The notes beneath the pieces were generated by a model that did not search any database, was not told where the DNA came from, and saw only the letters and a list, made by a program, of their open reading frames with translations. From Allopusillimonas ginsengisoli (GTDB lineage: Bacteria > Pseudomonadota > Gammaproteobacteria > Burkholderiales > Burkholderiaceae_B), in the NCBI GenBank assembly GCA_005239165.1, contig RAPG01000005.1, positions 1 through 64,000 of the forward strand: 64,000 bases of DNA. Reading direction: 5' to 3'. The position numbers and the translations under genes were made by a program. Positions 17,108 to 25,614 of this stretch are shown here, piece after piece; the stretch's first letter is position 1; every line of letters begins with the position of its first letter.

Positions 17108-17124
17108 ATGACAAAGATGTAATG
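17108..17124. promoter_or_regulatory. Degenerate CopR box before the DUF2933 operon
   Basis: ATGACAAAGATGTAATG differs from the complement of the box before the Cu ATPase (ATGACAAAAATGTAATG) by a single base. It lies about 90 bases before the DUF2933 start. Confidence 0.65.
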
Positions 17125-17214
17125 CCCGCGCAACCTTTCTGACAGCGACGGACCGTTACAGTAGGCTCATCGCCAGATAGAGTTCAAGCGACGCAAGTGC
17201 AAGGAGAGCTGATA

Positions 17215-17505
17215 ATGAAATGCGATGTGAAGACGATGTTGAAAGGCGGTCTTGGGCTTGCCGCGTTGATTGCAGTGGCGTACGCGGCCCTGCCTGTCGC
17301 GCGGGAGTGGATCGCTGCGCTGAGCCCATTCTTATTCTTTTTGATCTGTCCGTTGATGATGCTTTTCATGATGAAAGGCATGCAGTCGTGCCATAGCGAT
17401 AGCGATTCAAAGAACGGTGGACCCACTCAAGCACAAATACCGGAAGGGACTAATGCTGGCGGGCACTCACGTCCGCCAGCTCCAGCGAACCGCTTTGATG
17501 CTTGA
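17215..17505 (+). CDS. DUF2933-like small membrane protein
   Basis: A 96-residue protein with two adjacent hydrophobic segments (GLAALIAVAYAALPVA and FLFFLICPLMMLFMM), then a Met/His/Cys-bearing tail (MMKGMQSCHSD). This resembles DUF2933 proteins found in copper and silver resistance clusters. The start at 17215 follows AAGGAGAG at proper spacing. Function unknown; the CopR box upstream ties it to copper response. Confidence 0.72.
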   Translation: MKCDVKTMLKGGLGLAALIAVAYAALPVAREWIAALSPFLFFLICPLMMLFMMKGMQSCHSDSDSKNGGPTQAQIPEGTNAGGHSRPPAPANRFDA

Positions 17506-17513
17506 GCAGACCA

Positions 17514-17626
17514 TGAGAACCAGACTCACGCGAATAGTCATCCTAGTACTAGCGGCAATTGGGTTGGTCGCTATTTTGGCTTTCGTTTTCATGGGCATCA
17601 TGATGTTCTGGATGATGAGTGGTTGA
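17514..17626 (+). CDS. Very small Met-rich membrane protein
   Basis: The product has 37 residues, nearly all one hydrophobic helix ending FMGIMMFWMMSG. It starts eight bases after the DUF2933 stop on the same strand. The Shine-Dalgarno is weak. Met-rich helices of this kind recur in copper clusters, but I cannot assign a family, and coding status is uncertain. Confidence 0.42.
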
Positions 17627-18038
17627 AGTGAAATTTATTCGTTTCTTGCCAGCCCTGCTCGTACTGGCACTGGCCTGGCTACCTGGAATTAGTCCGGCGA
17701 AATTCTCTGCAATAGCTGCCAGCTCCACGAGTATTACCGCCTCAAACTCTGCGTCCCCGGCTCAGGGAATCTTCGATTCATTTCGCGGTTGGTTTAGTGA
17801 TGAGGGTGCTAACCAAGAGCTGCTGCCGCCAGACGAAGCGTTCAAAATTGCGGTGAGGTCCAGCAACGCCGATACGCTAGTCGCTACACTCACTGCGGCA
17901 GACGGCAAAGGAAAGTATGCGTGTATCGTCTCGCTGGCCACGTCAAGCTTGATCACGGCGGACCAGATGCGGCAGCAATTGAGCATTCACGATGAACTTG
18001 TCCATGCAACCGTGGAAATAAACCTGCTGCATACATGA
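17619..18038 (+). pseudogene. Remnant resembling the N-terminal domain of DsbD
   Basis: The frame begins with a signal-like hydrophobic segment and then reads ELLPPDEAFKIAVRSSNAD, close to the start of the DsbD N-terminal domain (thiol:disulfide interchange, periplasm). After DGKGKYA the similarity ends. In another frame the sequence VYRLAGHVKLDHGGPDAAAI looks like the expected continuation (usually YYLYR...), which points to a frameshift near 17910. The membrane and thioredoxin domains of DsbD are absent, so it is a fragment. Confidence 0.5.
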
Positions 18039-18081
18039 GAACCAGGCGTAGCCGTTCAGCGTCGCCTAGGTACATCTGTTC

Positions 18082-18645
18082 TTACATGGTGAGGTGTTCG
18101 TACAGAATGACGGTACCGACACCTATCAACGCCAATCCGCCAAGAATCTCCGCCCACTTGCCGGCCACATTGCCGATCAACCGGCCGATCATGACACCCA
18201 GCGTCACCATTAGGAACGTTGCTAAGCCAATGGCCGCGGCCGTGATCAGAATATTATTATCGATAAAGGCGAGACTAACACCCACGGCCATCGCGTCGAT
18301 GCTGGTGGCGAACCCCGTGGCGGCAAGTAACCAAAACGAATGACGGATCGCAGGAGTGGCTTCGGGCTCGTCAGCCCGAAGGCCGGTGCGAATCATCAAT
18401 GCGCCCAAGACCAGGAGGAGGGCGAAAGCGATCCAGTGATCCCAGTCCGCAACGAACTCAGCAGCGATGGAGCCTAGCGCCCAACCGATCAATGGCGTGA
18501 CGGCTTCGATCACACCGAAAATAATACCCGTGCGCAGCGCTTCCGATAGGCGAGGATTGCGAAGGGCGGTACCTTTGCCCACAGCGGCCGCAAATGCGTC
18601 GGTTGACATGGCTAGTGCTAAGACCATGGTAGAGAGAAAATTCAT
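18082..18645 (-). CDS. mntP: Manganese efflux pump MntP
   Basis: A 187-residue, six-helix inner-membrane protein beginning [20 protein letters not shown]. The two acidic motifs of the family, [12 protein letters not shown] and [14 protein letters not shown], are both present. MntP exports Mn2+. The start was placed at MNFLSTM, since upstream in-frame codons lie in the leader. The leader carries the conserved blocks of a yybP-ykoY manganese riboswitch, which fits this gene exactly. Confidence 0.94.
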   Translation of the reverse strand: MNFLSTMVLALAMSTDAFAAAVGKGTALRNPRLSEALRTGIIFGVIEAVTPLIGWALGSIAAEFVADWDHWIAFALLLVLGALMIRTGLRADEPEATPAIRHSFWLLAATGFATSIDAMAVGVSLAFIDNNILITAAAIGLATFLMVTLGVMIGRLIGNVAGKWAEILGGLALIGVGTVILYEHLTM

Positions 18646-18704
18646 GGGGTGTTCCAGCCGAGCGACACATGGACTTCCCAGTACGGCTCGGCTGCGCACT
18701 GGAA

Positions 18705-18813
18705 GAGTCTATGGTCTCGCCATGCCTTTCGGCCGGCTGCGCCATGGCATTAAGGCCAAGAATGTTGACGCAGCCCTTTCGCGCGAAGTCGAAAGTAGGC
18801 TACTCCCCAAAGA
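18705..18813 (-). ncRNA. yybP-ykoY manganese riboswitch
   Basis: Reading the minus strand towards mntP, the conserved elements occur in order: TTTGGGGAGTAGCC (18812-18799), a variable stem, GTCAACATTCTTGGCC, GCGCAGCCGGCC, then CATGGCGAGACCATAGACTC (18724-18705). These match the L1 and L3 loop consensus of the Mn2+-sensing yybP-ykoY class. It ends about 60 bases before the mntP start, so control of translation or early termination by Mn2+ is expected. Confidence 0.88.
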
Positions 18814-18881
18814 GGAAGCGGAATTCTACCACTCGTATCACGCTAAACAGAGTCCGCAAATGAAATCCGCCGCGAATTCCA

Positions 18882-18899
18882 GATTACAGAAAAGTAATG
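18882..18899. promoter_or_regulatory. CopR-like box before copA-copB
   Basis: GATTACAGAAAAGTAATG keeps 14 of 18 positions of the palindrome at 16117-16134, with both outer arms (ATTACA and GTAAT) intact. It lies about 120 bases before the multicopper oxidase. Confidence 0.6.
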
Positions 18900-19017
18900 G
18901 AGCCGTCATTCGTGTGACAGCCGTACTTGATTAAAGTTAGGAATAGCAATTTGTCGGTTCGCCCAGAATGCGGCAGACGAAGCTCCGATCAACGATTCAT
19001 TACAGGATTCTCCCCGC

Positions 19018-20880
19018 GTGAAACGCTCAACTACGCTAGCGGTTCCCTTCCCGGCCATACCTCGTCGCCGTTTTGTGCAAGGCCTTGTCGCCGGCGGCGT
19101 GTTGCTGGGCTTGTCGCCATTTGCCCGTGCCGCTGGAATGCAATCGGCCCGAACTAATACGGGTTCTGCGGCGGTACTGAGTGGGACCGAATTTAATCTG
19201 GAGATCGGTGAATCACCTGTGAATTTCACTGGTACGCCTCGTATGGCGACGACGGTCAATGGCTCGCTCCCGGCGCCCACGTTGCGTTGGCGCGAAGGCG
19301 ATACCGTCACTATTCGCGTCAAGAACCGCCTGAACGAAACCACCTCAATTCATTGGCATGGCATCATCCTGCCGTTTCAAATGGACGGGGTGCCCGGCAT
19401 CAGCTTTGCGGGAATCCCGCCCGGCGAAACGTTCACGTATCGGTTCAAGGTGCAGCAAAGCGGCACGTATTGGTATCACTCGCACTCGGGCATGCAAGAG
19501 GCCACAGGGGTTTATGGGGCGATCATTATCGACCCGGCACAAACGGACTCCATACGGGCCGATCGCGAGTATGTCGTCCAACTCTCTGACTGGACCGACG
19601 AGGATCCGATGCGGGTTCTGGCCAAGCTCAAGATGCAGGGCGACTACTACAACTACAACCAGCCCACGGCGGTCGATTTCTTTCAAGACGCCTCCCAGAT
19701 GGGCCTGAAAGCGGCTATCGACAAGCGCAAGATGTGGAACGAGATGCGCATGAGCCCCACGGATTTGGCCGATCTGTCCGCGAACGTGCTGACCTACCTG
19801 ATGAATGGGACGACGCCGGCGGGCAACTGGACTGGGCTATTCCGGCCTGGAGAGCGGGTGCGGCTGCGCTTTATCAACGGCGCGGCTAATACTTTCTACG
19901 ATGTACGCATTCCGGGCCTTCAGTTGACCGTCGTTCAAGCCGACGGGGTCAATGTGGAGCCCGTTACGGTGGACGAGTTCCGATTTGGGCCCGGAGAAAC
20001 CTACGATGTATTGGTACAACCGAAGGACGACGCTTACACCGTTTATGCGCAAGCAATGGACCGAACAGGGTATGCGCGCGGTACGCTAGCCACGCATGCC
20101 GGTCTCGAAGCGCCAGTACCGGCGCTCGACTCCGTGGAATGGTTGACCATGACGGACATGATGGGCGCTATGGGCGGAGGCATGGCAGGAATGAGCCATA
20201 GCGCGGCCAGCCAATCGTCCGGTGGCATGAGCCATGGAGGCATGACCGGAATGGGCCACGGGAATATGGCTGGAATGAATCACGGCAGCATGCAAGGTAT
20301 GAATCACGCAGGTATGTCAGGCATGGACCACGGCGCTATGTCTGCGGCCGGCGCCAGCACCCAAGTACGCCATGCCAGGACCGAGTATGGGCCCAGCATT
20401 GATATGCGGGTCGATATGCCGCGCACCAACCTGGACGATCCCGGCATTGGGCTGCGTAATAACGGCCGACGCGTGCTAACGCTGTCCGATTTGCACACCG
20501 TGGGCGGCCCAATGGACCCGCGCGGCGCAGAACGTGAAATCGAGCTCCATTTGACCGGCAATATGGAGCGCTATACCTGGTCGTTCGATGGCGTCGAGTT
20601 CGGAAAATCAACCCCGGTTCATTTCCGTTATGGCGAACGGGTCAGAGTCATCTTGCATAACGACACCATGATGACACACCCCATGCATTTGCACGGTATG
20701 TGGAGTGAGCTCGAAGCGCCGGATGGCCAATTTCAGGCGCGACGCCACACGATTCCAGTGCAGCCCGCTCAGCGTATCAGCTTTCTTGTGACCGCAGATG
20801 CGCTCGGGCGCTGGGCGTGGCATTGCCATCTGATGCTGCACATGGATGCCGGGATGTTTCGCGAAGTGGTGGTGGCATGA
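19018..20880 (+). CDS. copA: Multicopper oxidase CopA (copper resistance, Tat-exported)
   Basis: A 620-residue periplasmic oxidase, thought to oxidise Cu(I) to Cu(II). The N-terminus has a twin-arginine signal (PRRRFVQGLVAGG). Copper-site motifs are HWHG, WYHSHSG, HPMHLHG and WHCHLMLHMDAGM. Between cupredoxin domains 2 and 3 lies a Met/His-rich linker of about 65 residues (roughly 380-445) with repeated HGxMxGM units, the extra Cu-binding region of PcoA/CopA. It starts at GTG and overlaps copB by four bases (ATGA), so the two are translationally coupled. Confidence 0.95.
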   Translation: MKRSTTLAVPFPAIPRRRFVQGLVAGGVLLGLSPFARAAGMQSARTNTGSAAVLSGTEFNLEIGESPVNFTGTPRMATTVNGSLPAPTLRWREGDTVTIRVKNRLNETTSIHWHGIILPFQMDGVPGISFAGIPPGETFTYRFKVQQSGTYWYHSHSGMQEATGVYGAIIIDPAQTDSIRADREYVVQLSDWTDEDPMRVLAKLKMQGDYYNYNQPTAVDFFQDASQMGLKAAIDKRKMWNEMRMSPTDLADLSANVLTYLMNGTTPAGNWTGLFRPGERVRLRFINGAANTFYDVRIPGLQLTVVQADGVNVEPVTVDEFRFGPGETYDVLVQPKDDAYTVYAQAMDRTGYARGTLATHAGLEAPVPALDSVEWLTMTDMMGAMGGGMAGMSHSAASQSSGGMSHGGMTGMGHGNMAGMNHGSMQGMNHAGMSGMDHGAMSAAGASTQVRHARTEYGPSIDMRVDMPRTNLDDPGIGLRNNGRRVLTLSDLHTVGGPMDPRGAEREIELHLTGNMERYTWSFDGVEFGKSTPVHFRYGERVRVILHNDTMMTHPMHLHGMWSELEAPDGQFQARRHTIPVQPAQRISFLVTADALGRWAWHCHLMLHMDAGMFREVVVA

Positions 20881-21833
20881 AGACGATGAACGACGCGTTA
20901 GGCATCCTGGTCATGAACAATCAATTGAAGAAGAAGTTTCTTGCGGTGGCTATCGCTACAGTGGGAATGATGCCCGTGCTTGCCTATGCGCAGACGCATG
21001 CCGGCCATGCCGGTCATACTGCGGCGCCGCCCGCAACAAGCACGCCCGCGACGGCTTCGGGCATGGATCATGGCGATATGCAGATGCAGGGCGGCTCGCC
21101 GCCGCCGGACGCTCGCGATCCGGACGCCTACTCCGATGGCTATGTCCGCAATGCCGGCAAGTATGCGTTGCCGCCGTCAGACGCGCTAATCATGTCCGAC
21201 ATGCACAACTTCGGCTCCGTCAACGTTGACCGGTTGGAGTACGTCAGGGCGCGCGGCGAGGAATGGGCGGCCTATGAAGGCGAGGCCTGGTACGGCAGTA
21301 CCTACAACCGCGCCGTGATCAAAGCCGAAGGGGAAGTAGCGAGCGGTAAGCTGCAAGAATCTGAGACGCAACTTCTGTGGCGCCATGCAGTTTCTACGTT
21401 TTGGGATACGGAGCTGGGCTTTCGTTTCGATCATGGCCAAGGCGTGCCGAACCGGGAATGGTTGGCATTTGGCTTTAAAGGGTTAGCGCCTTACTGGTTT
21501 GAAGTCGATGCCACCGCCTATGTTGGCTCGAGCGGCCGCACCGCTTTGGAGCTGAAGGCCGAGTACGACATCCTGTTGACCCAGAAGCTGTATCTGCAAC
21601 CCAGCGTCGAAGTGAATTTCTATGGAAAGAACGATGAACGCTGGGGCATTGGCAGCGGCTTGACAGACGGCACGGCGGGCTTGCGCCTCAAGTACGAAGT
21701 CACGCGTCAGTTCGTCCCGTACGTGGGCGTCGAATGGTCCAGCAAGTTTGGAAAAACGGCGGATTACGCACAGGCAGCGGGCGACTCCAAGCAGGAAACT
21801 CGCTTTGTGGACGGTTTGAGCTTTCGCTTCTGA
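20877..21833 (+). CDS. copB: Outer-membrane copper resistance protein CopB
   Basis: A 318-residue protein with a start overlapping the copA stop. A signal peptide (FLAVAIATVGMMPVLAYAQ) is followed by a His/Met-rich segment (HAGHAGHTAA, MDHGDMQMQGG). The C-terminal half is a beta-rich domain typical of PcoB/CopB outer-membrane proteins (WRHAVSTFWDTELGFRFDHG) and ends in Phe (SFRF), usual for barrel insertion. It likely binds or passes copper at the outer membrane. Confidence 0.93.
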   Translation: MKTMNDALGILVMNNQLKKKFLAVAIATVGMMPVLAYAQTHAGHAGHTAAPPATSTPATASGMDHGDMQMQGGSPPPDARDPDAYSDGYVRNAGKYALPPSDALIMSDMHNFGSVNVDRLEYVRARGEEWAAYEGEAWYGSTYNRAVIKAEGEVASGKLQESETQLLWRHAVSTFWDTELGFRFDHGQGVPNREWLAFGFKGLAPYWFEVDATAYVGSSGRTALELKAEYDILLTQKLYLQPSVEVNFYGKNDERWGIGSGLTDGTAGLRLKYEVTRQFVPYVGVEWSSKFGKTADYAQAAGDSKQETRFVDGLSFRF

Positions 21834-21907
21834 AGTCGCCTTTCACCTTTTCACATGGGCGGCTTGAAAAGGCCGACTGCTAAAACAAATCTCAAGAGAG
21901 TATTGAT

Positions 21908-22417
21908 ATGAAGAAGACCCTTTCTATTCTGGCTTTGAGCGTACTGCCGACCCTCGCATTGGCTGCCGGCAACCATGGCGGGGGGCATGGCGCACCGGCG
22001 CATGGCATGCCCGGTCACGATATGTCTACCATGTCGAATGCACCTTCGCCAACTGGCCAGCCTGGCGATCCGGCTAAAGTTACGCGCACGATTGAGCTGA
22101 CGATGGACGACACCATGCGGTTTACGCCTGGTGACATCCAGGTCCGCGCTGGCGAGACAGTTCGTTTCTTTATCAAGAATACGGGGAAAATCCCTCATGA
22201 AATGGTGATCGGCTCAATGGCCGATTTGAAGGCCCATGCGGCCGAGATGCAGAAGATGCCGGGGATGCAGCATTCGGAACCGAATATGATTACATTGGGC
22301 CCGGGTAAGATCGGCGGCTTGGTGTGGCAGTTCGACCAGGCGGGCACTGTCGATTTCGCTTGCCTGATTCCGGGCCACATGGAAGCTGGAATGGTCGGCA
22401 AGGTAAAAGTCAGCTGA
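21908..22417 (+). CDS. copI: Periplasmic cupredoxin (CopI-like)
   Basis: A 169-residue protein with a signal peptide (SILALSVLPTLALAAG), a His/Met-rich linker (GHGAPAHGMPGHDMSTM) and a plastocyanin-like domain. The type 1 copper ligands appear in IPHEM and in FACLIPGHMEAGM (Cys, His, Met). CopI proteins raise copper tolerance in the periplasm of several Proteobacteria. It lies 74 bases after copB on the same strand. The call by motif is firm; the gene name is by resemblance. Confidence 0.85.
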   Translation: MKKTLSILALSVLPTLALAAGNHGGGHGAPAHGMPGHDMSTMSNAPSPTGQPGDPAKVTRTIELTMDDTMRFTPGDIQVRAGETVRFFIKNTGKIPHEMVIGSMADLKAHAAEMQKMPGMQHSEPNMITLGPGKIGGLVWQFDQAGTVDFACLIPGHMEAGMVGKVKVS

Positions 22418-22431
22418 TCTAGCGCATTCAA

Positions 22432-22905
22432 ATGACACGGAGAAAATTGGTCTTTGGAGTGGTTGGCGTCGTCATAATCGGCGCCGCCGCAGTCCTTTAC
22501 AGCACGATTCTGCCATCTGGCCCGGCATTCATTGACCCTGCGGACCAATCCCTTGTGATGCAGGGCAAGGCGATCTATGCGAACAATTGCGCAGCCTGCC
22601 ATGGCGAGGCCCTGCAAGGCCAGCCGAACTGGCGTGAACGCATGTCCAATGGCAGGCTGCCTGCACCGCCGCATGACAAGAGCGGCCATACCTGGCACCA
22701 TCCCGATGCGATGTTGGTCGATATGGTGAAAAACGGCCTGGTTCCAGGAAAGACCGCGCCTCGGGGTTATGTAAGCGACATGCCCGCGTATCGGGACATC
22801 CTCAGCGATCAAGAGATCATTGCCGCACTGGCTTATATCAAGAGCAACTGGCCGCCTAAGGTTCTGGAGGCACAAAAAGAAATCACTTTGCAGCGACAGA
22901 ACTAA
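22432..22905 (+). CDS. Membrane-anchored mono-heme cytochrome c
   Basis: A 157-residue protein with an N-terminal anchor (LVFGVVGVVIIGAAAVLYS) and one heme site, CAACHGEALQG, in a cytochrome c domain. The likely axial Met is in SDMPAYR. It starts 14 bases after the cupredoxin gene. Such cytochromes often follow copI/copA genes and may accept electrons from copper oxidation; that role is inference. Confidence 0.85.
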   Translation: MTRRKLVFGVVGVVIIGAAAVLYSTILPSGPAFIDPADQSLVMQGKAIYANNCAACHGEALQGQPNWRERMSNGRLPAPPHDKSGHTWHHPDAMLVDMVKNGLVPGKTAPRGYVSDMPAYRDILSDQEIIAALAYIKSNWPPKVLEAQKEITLQRQN

Positions 22906-22975
22906 GCTGTCTGAGTGTGGTCTTTATCTCTATTCTGAAAAACTGAAATTTTACTTTTTTGCTGGAGTGGATCTT

Positions 22976-23392
22976 ATGAAGTTATGGCTAGTAGCGGCGG
23001 CGTTGACCGCCGCATCATCCTTTGCACAGGCTGCCGGCACCGCCATTACCGTATATCAGGACCCCAATTGCGGCTGCTGCTCCGGCTGGGTTGATCATAT
23101 GCGGGAATCCGGCTTTGATGTCACGGCTATCAAGACGGCCGACATGGCCGCGATCAAGCAGAAGCTCGGCGTACCATCAGCACTTAGCTCATGTCACACG
23201 GGGGTGATCGAGGCCACCGGCCAAATCATAGAGGGGCACGTACCGGCCAACGCGGTCAACAAGTTGCTCGCTGACTCGTCGGTAAAAGGTGTATCGGCAC
23301 CCGGCATGCCGTTAAACGCGCCGGGTATGGGAAAGCTTGACGGCAATTTGGTTACTGTTGACTTTACCGGCAAGCCTTTTTCCAGGGATTAA
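22976..23392 (+). CDS. DUF411 metal-binding protein (CopG-like)
   Basis: A 138-residue protein with a signal peptide (MKLWLVAAALTAASSFAQAA) and the DUF411 core. NCGCCSGWVDHM carries the paired cysteines, and further ligands lie in SSCHTGVIEGH-like positions (SCHTGV, EGHVPA). The family is periplasmic and occurs in copper and silver resistance clusters. The start was chosen for TGGAG upstream and the signal peptide. It appears to close the copAB-copI-cytochrome transcription unit. Confidence 0.87.
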   Translation: MKLWLVAAALTAASSFAQAAGTAITVYQDPNCGCCSGWVDHMRESGFDVTAIKTADMAAIKQKLGVPSALSSCHTGVIEATGQIIEGHVPANAVNKLLADSSVKGVSAPGMPLNAPGMGKLDGNLVTVDFTGKPFSRD

Positions 23393-23428
23393 AATGGCTG
23401 GAGAAGATTGGCGAGTGTAATGTCCACT

Positions 23429-24163
23429 TTAATGAGACAAAATCTTCGAAAGAAAATCCTGAGCACGTGCCGAAAGCGTCTGCGTTTGCCTAAAAAAATG
23501 GTCTGTGGAGCAATCCTCCACAATGCGGCCTTGATCCATGAAAATAACGCGGTCGCTGACTTCTTTCGCAAAGCCCATTTCGTGACTGACACAGATCATG
23601 GTCATGCCTTCCCGAGCCAGTCCAACCATGACGTCGAGAACCTCGCCGACCATCTCCGGATCCAATGCGGAGGTCGGCTCGTCGAACAACATAACGATAG
23701 GGTCCATGGCCAGCGCCCGGGCAATAGCTACGCGCTGTTGTTGCCCGCCCGATAGCTGCCCTGGAAACTTATCGGCGTGGTTCCCCAAACCGACCCGGTC
23801 TAAAAGAGCCACACCTCTTACCTTTGCTTCTTCCGTGCTTCTGCCCAACACTCTTTCTTGCGCTAGCGTTAAGTTTTGCATGACCGAAATATGGGGAAAC
23901 AGCTCAAAGTGCTGAAACACCATCCCGACGCGTGCCCGTAACGCCGGCAGATTGGTTGAAGGGCCGTGGACGACTTTACCGTCGATGTATATTTCGCCTT
24001 GCTGAAGGGGCTCAAGCGCATTGATCGTTTTGATCAGCGTCGATTTCCCTGAACCCGACGGCCCGCACACCACTACGACTTCACCTGTTGCCACGCTGGT
24101 ACTGCATTGATCCAGTACTTTGAATTCGCCATACCATTTGGAGACGTTGTTTAGCTCTATCAT
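23429..24163 (-). CDS. gltL: Polar amino acid ABC transporter ATP-binding protein (GltL/GlnQ-like)
   Basis: A 244-residue ABC ATPase with Walker A ([13 protein letters not shown]), signature ([14 protein letters not shown]), Walker B ([13 protein letters not shown]) and the H-loop (VSHEMGFA). It energises uptake by the two permeases encoded just upstream. The closest family is glutamate/aspartate or glutamine transport. It is the last gene of a four-gene transport operon. Confidence 0.9.
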   Translation of the reverse strand: MIELNNVSKWYGEFKVLDQCSTSVATGEVVVVCGPSGSGKSTLIKTINALEPLQQGEIYIDGKVVHGPSTNLPALRARVGMVFQHFELFPHISVMQNLTLAQERVLGRSTEEAKVRGVALLDRVGLGNHADKFPGQLSGGQQQRVAIARALAMDPIVMLFDEPTSALDPEMVGEVLDVMVGLAREGMTMICVSHEMGFAKEVSDRVIFMDQGRIVEDCSTDHFFRQTQTLSARAQDFLSKILSH

Positions 24164-24187
24164 GTTTCTGACCTTCTAAAGCAGCGG

Positions 24188-24871
24188 CTACGAAGCCGCC
24201 TGTTTCTTCTTCAATATATTGACCAGCCAAACGCCAAATGAGCAGAGGGCTAAATAGGTAACAGCGACAAATAAGTACATCTCTACCAACGTGCCATCAC
24301 GATGGGCAACTTTGGTAGCGGCGCCGAGAAAATCATTCAGGCTGATTACATATACAAGTGAAGTGTCTTTGAGTAGAGCAATAGTCTGGTTGATCAGCGA
24401 AGGCGTCATATTGTGGAATGCCTGCGGCAGAACGACATGCCGGAGTGCTTGCCAACGAGTCAGCCCCAAGGCTATTGCGGCCTGCATCTGCCCTTTGCGC
24501 ACACTGTTGATGCCGGCACGAACAATTTCGCAATAATAGGCTGCTTCGGCTAAAACGAATGCAGACAGCGCTGCGTAGATTGGTCCGACGCCAGCATAGG
24601 GATTTCCTGTGACTGCCCGTAAAACAAACGGCACCAGAAAGAAGAACCAAAAAATGGTGAGGATAAGCGGAATCGCACGAAATAGATTGACATAGAACGC
24701 TGCCGCCAGAGAGACCCACCGTGGGCCGAACAAGCGGGCGAGTGCCAAAACGACCCCTAGCGCGATGCCGAGCATCATACCCACGCTTACGAGAAGGGCA
24801 GTCGTTGCCATGCCGTCGAGTATGAACGGCCATCCTCTTACGAGCGTCCCCCAATCGAAAGAATAGTCCAT
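24188..24871 (-). CDS. gltK: Amino acid ABC transporter permease (GltK-like)
   Basis: The product has 227 residues from MDYSFDWG with about five helices. The EAA loop that docks on the ATPase reads ALGLTRWQALRHVVLPQAF. It belongs to the HisM/GltK permease family. The start was placed four bases after the stop of the preceding permease; longer in-frame versions would run into that gene. Confidence 0.87.
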   Translation of the reverse strand: MDYSFDWGTLVRGWPFILDGMATTALLVSVGMMLGIALGVVLALARLFGPRWVSLAAAFYVNLFRAIPLILTIFWFFFLVPFVLRAVTGNPYAGVGPIYAALSAFVLAEAAYYCEIVRAGINSVRKGQMQAAIALGLTRWQALRHVVLPQAFHNMTPSLINQTIALLKDTSLVYVISLNDFLGAATKVAHRDGTLVEMYLFVAVTYLALCSFGVWLVNILKKKQAAS

Positions 24872-24875
24872 TTGG

Positions 24876-25610
24876 TTAGGCTCCCCAATAGCCAGGAATA
24901 CGCGTGGCCTTCTCGATACGTCGCATAAACCAGATGACTGAAAGGGTGACGAGTGTATATATGACGGTTGCGGCAATATATGCTTCAAACGGCTGGGAGC
25001 TGAAATCCCCGATCTGGCGTGTTTGACCAGTGAGCTCCATGAAACCTATAGTCAGCGCGACTGAGGAGTTTTTGAACACATTCAGGAAGTCAGAGGTAAG
25101 GGGCGGCATAATGATGCGAAATGCCTGAGGCAGGATGACATGACGATACGAACCAGGCTCTGTAAGCCCAAGAGCTGAAGCTGCTTGCTTCTGGCCGATG
25201 CTTACCGCTTGTATTCCTGAGCGGATGACTTCCGCTGCTTTGGCTGCCGTGTATAACGAGAGGGCGATAAGAACGGTCAGGAACTGCCCTAATGTGGGAT
25301 CCATCCGTTTGATCGCGGTGCCCCATTCGCTCGGTAGCAATTCCGGGACAACGTAGAACCAAAGGAACACTTGGACCAGTAGAGGGGTGTTGCGAAAGCA
25401 ATGCACGAATACTGCCGCAGGCAAGCTCAGCCAGCGAACAGGTAGTGTGCGTGCAATACCCAAAGCAGTACCCAGACTTAATGCCAGCACCCATGAGAGC
25501 AGCGACAAAAAGACAGTGCGGCTCAGCCCCTGTAAGATCAATTCCCAGTAATATCCTTCACCGGTAAGTGAAGGCTTGAAATAGATCAAAAAATCCCATG
25601 AGTACTGCAT
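24876..25610 (-). CDS. gltJ: Amino acid ABC transporter permease (GltJ-like)
   Basis: A 244-residue permease with the EAA loop ALGLTEPGSYRHVILPQAF and a C-terminal WFMRRIEKATRIPGY typical of GltJ. It forms the heterodimeric channel with the next permease. It begins four bases after the binding-protein gene ends. Confidence 0.88.
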   Translation of the reverse strand: MQYSWDFLIYFKPSLTGEGYYWELILQGLSRTVFLSLLSWVLALSLGTALGIARTLPVRWLSLPAAVFVHCFRNTPLLVQVFLWFYVVPELLPSEWGTAIKRMDPTLGQFLTVLIALSLYTAAKAAEVIRSGIQAVSIGQKQAASALGLTEPGSYRHVILPQAFRIIMPPLTSDFLNVFKNSSVALTIGFMELTGQTRQIGDFSSQPFEAYIAATVIYTLVTLSVIWFMRRIEKATRIPGYWGA

Positions 25611-25614
25611 TGCT

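Noticed and set aside
18467..18934. Plus-strand open frame of 155 codons covering the mntP leader.
   Set aside because: The region is explained by the riboswitch and the mntP start on the other strand; the translation is low-complexity and unlike any family.
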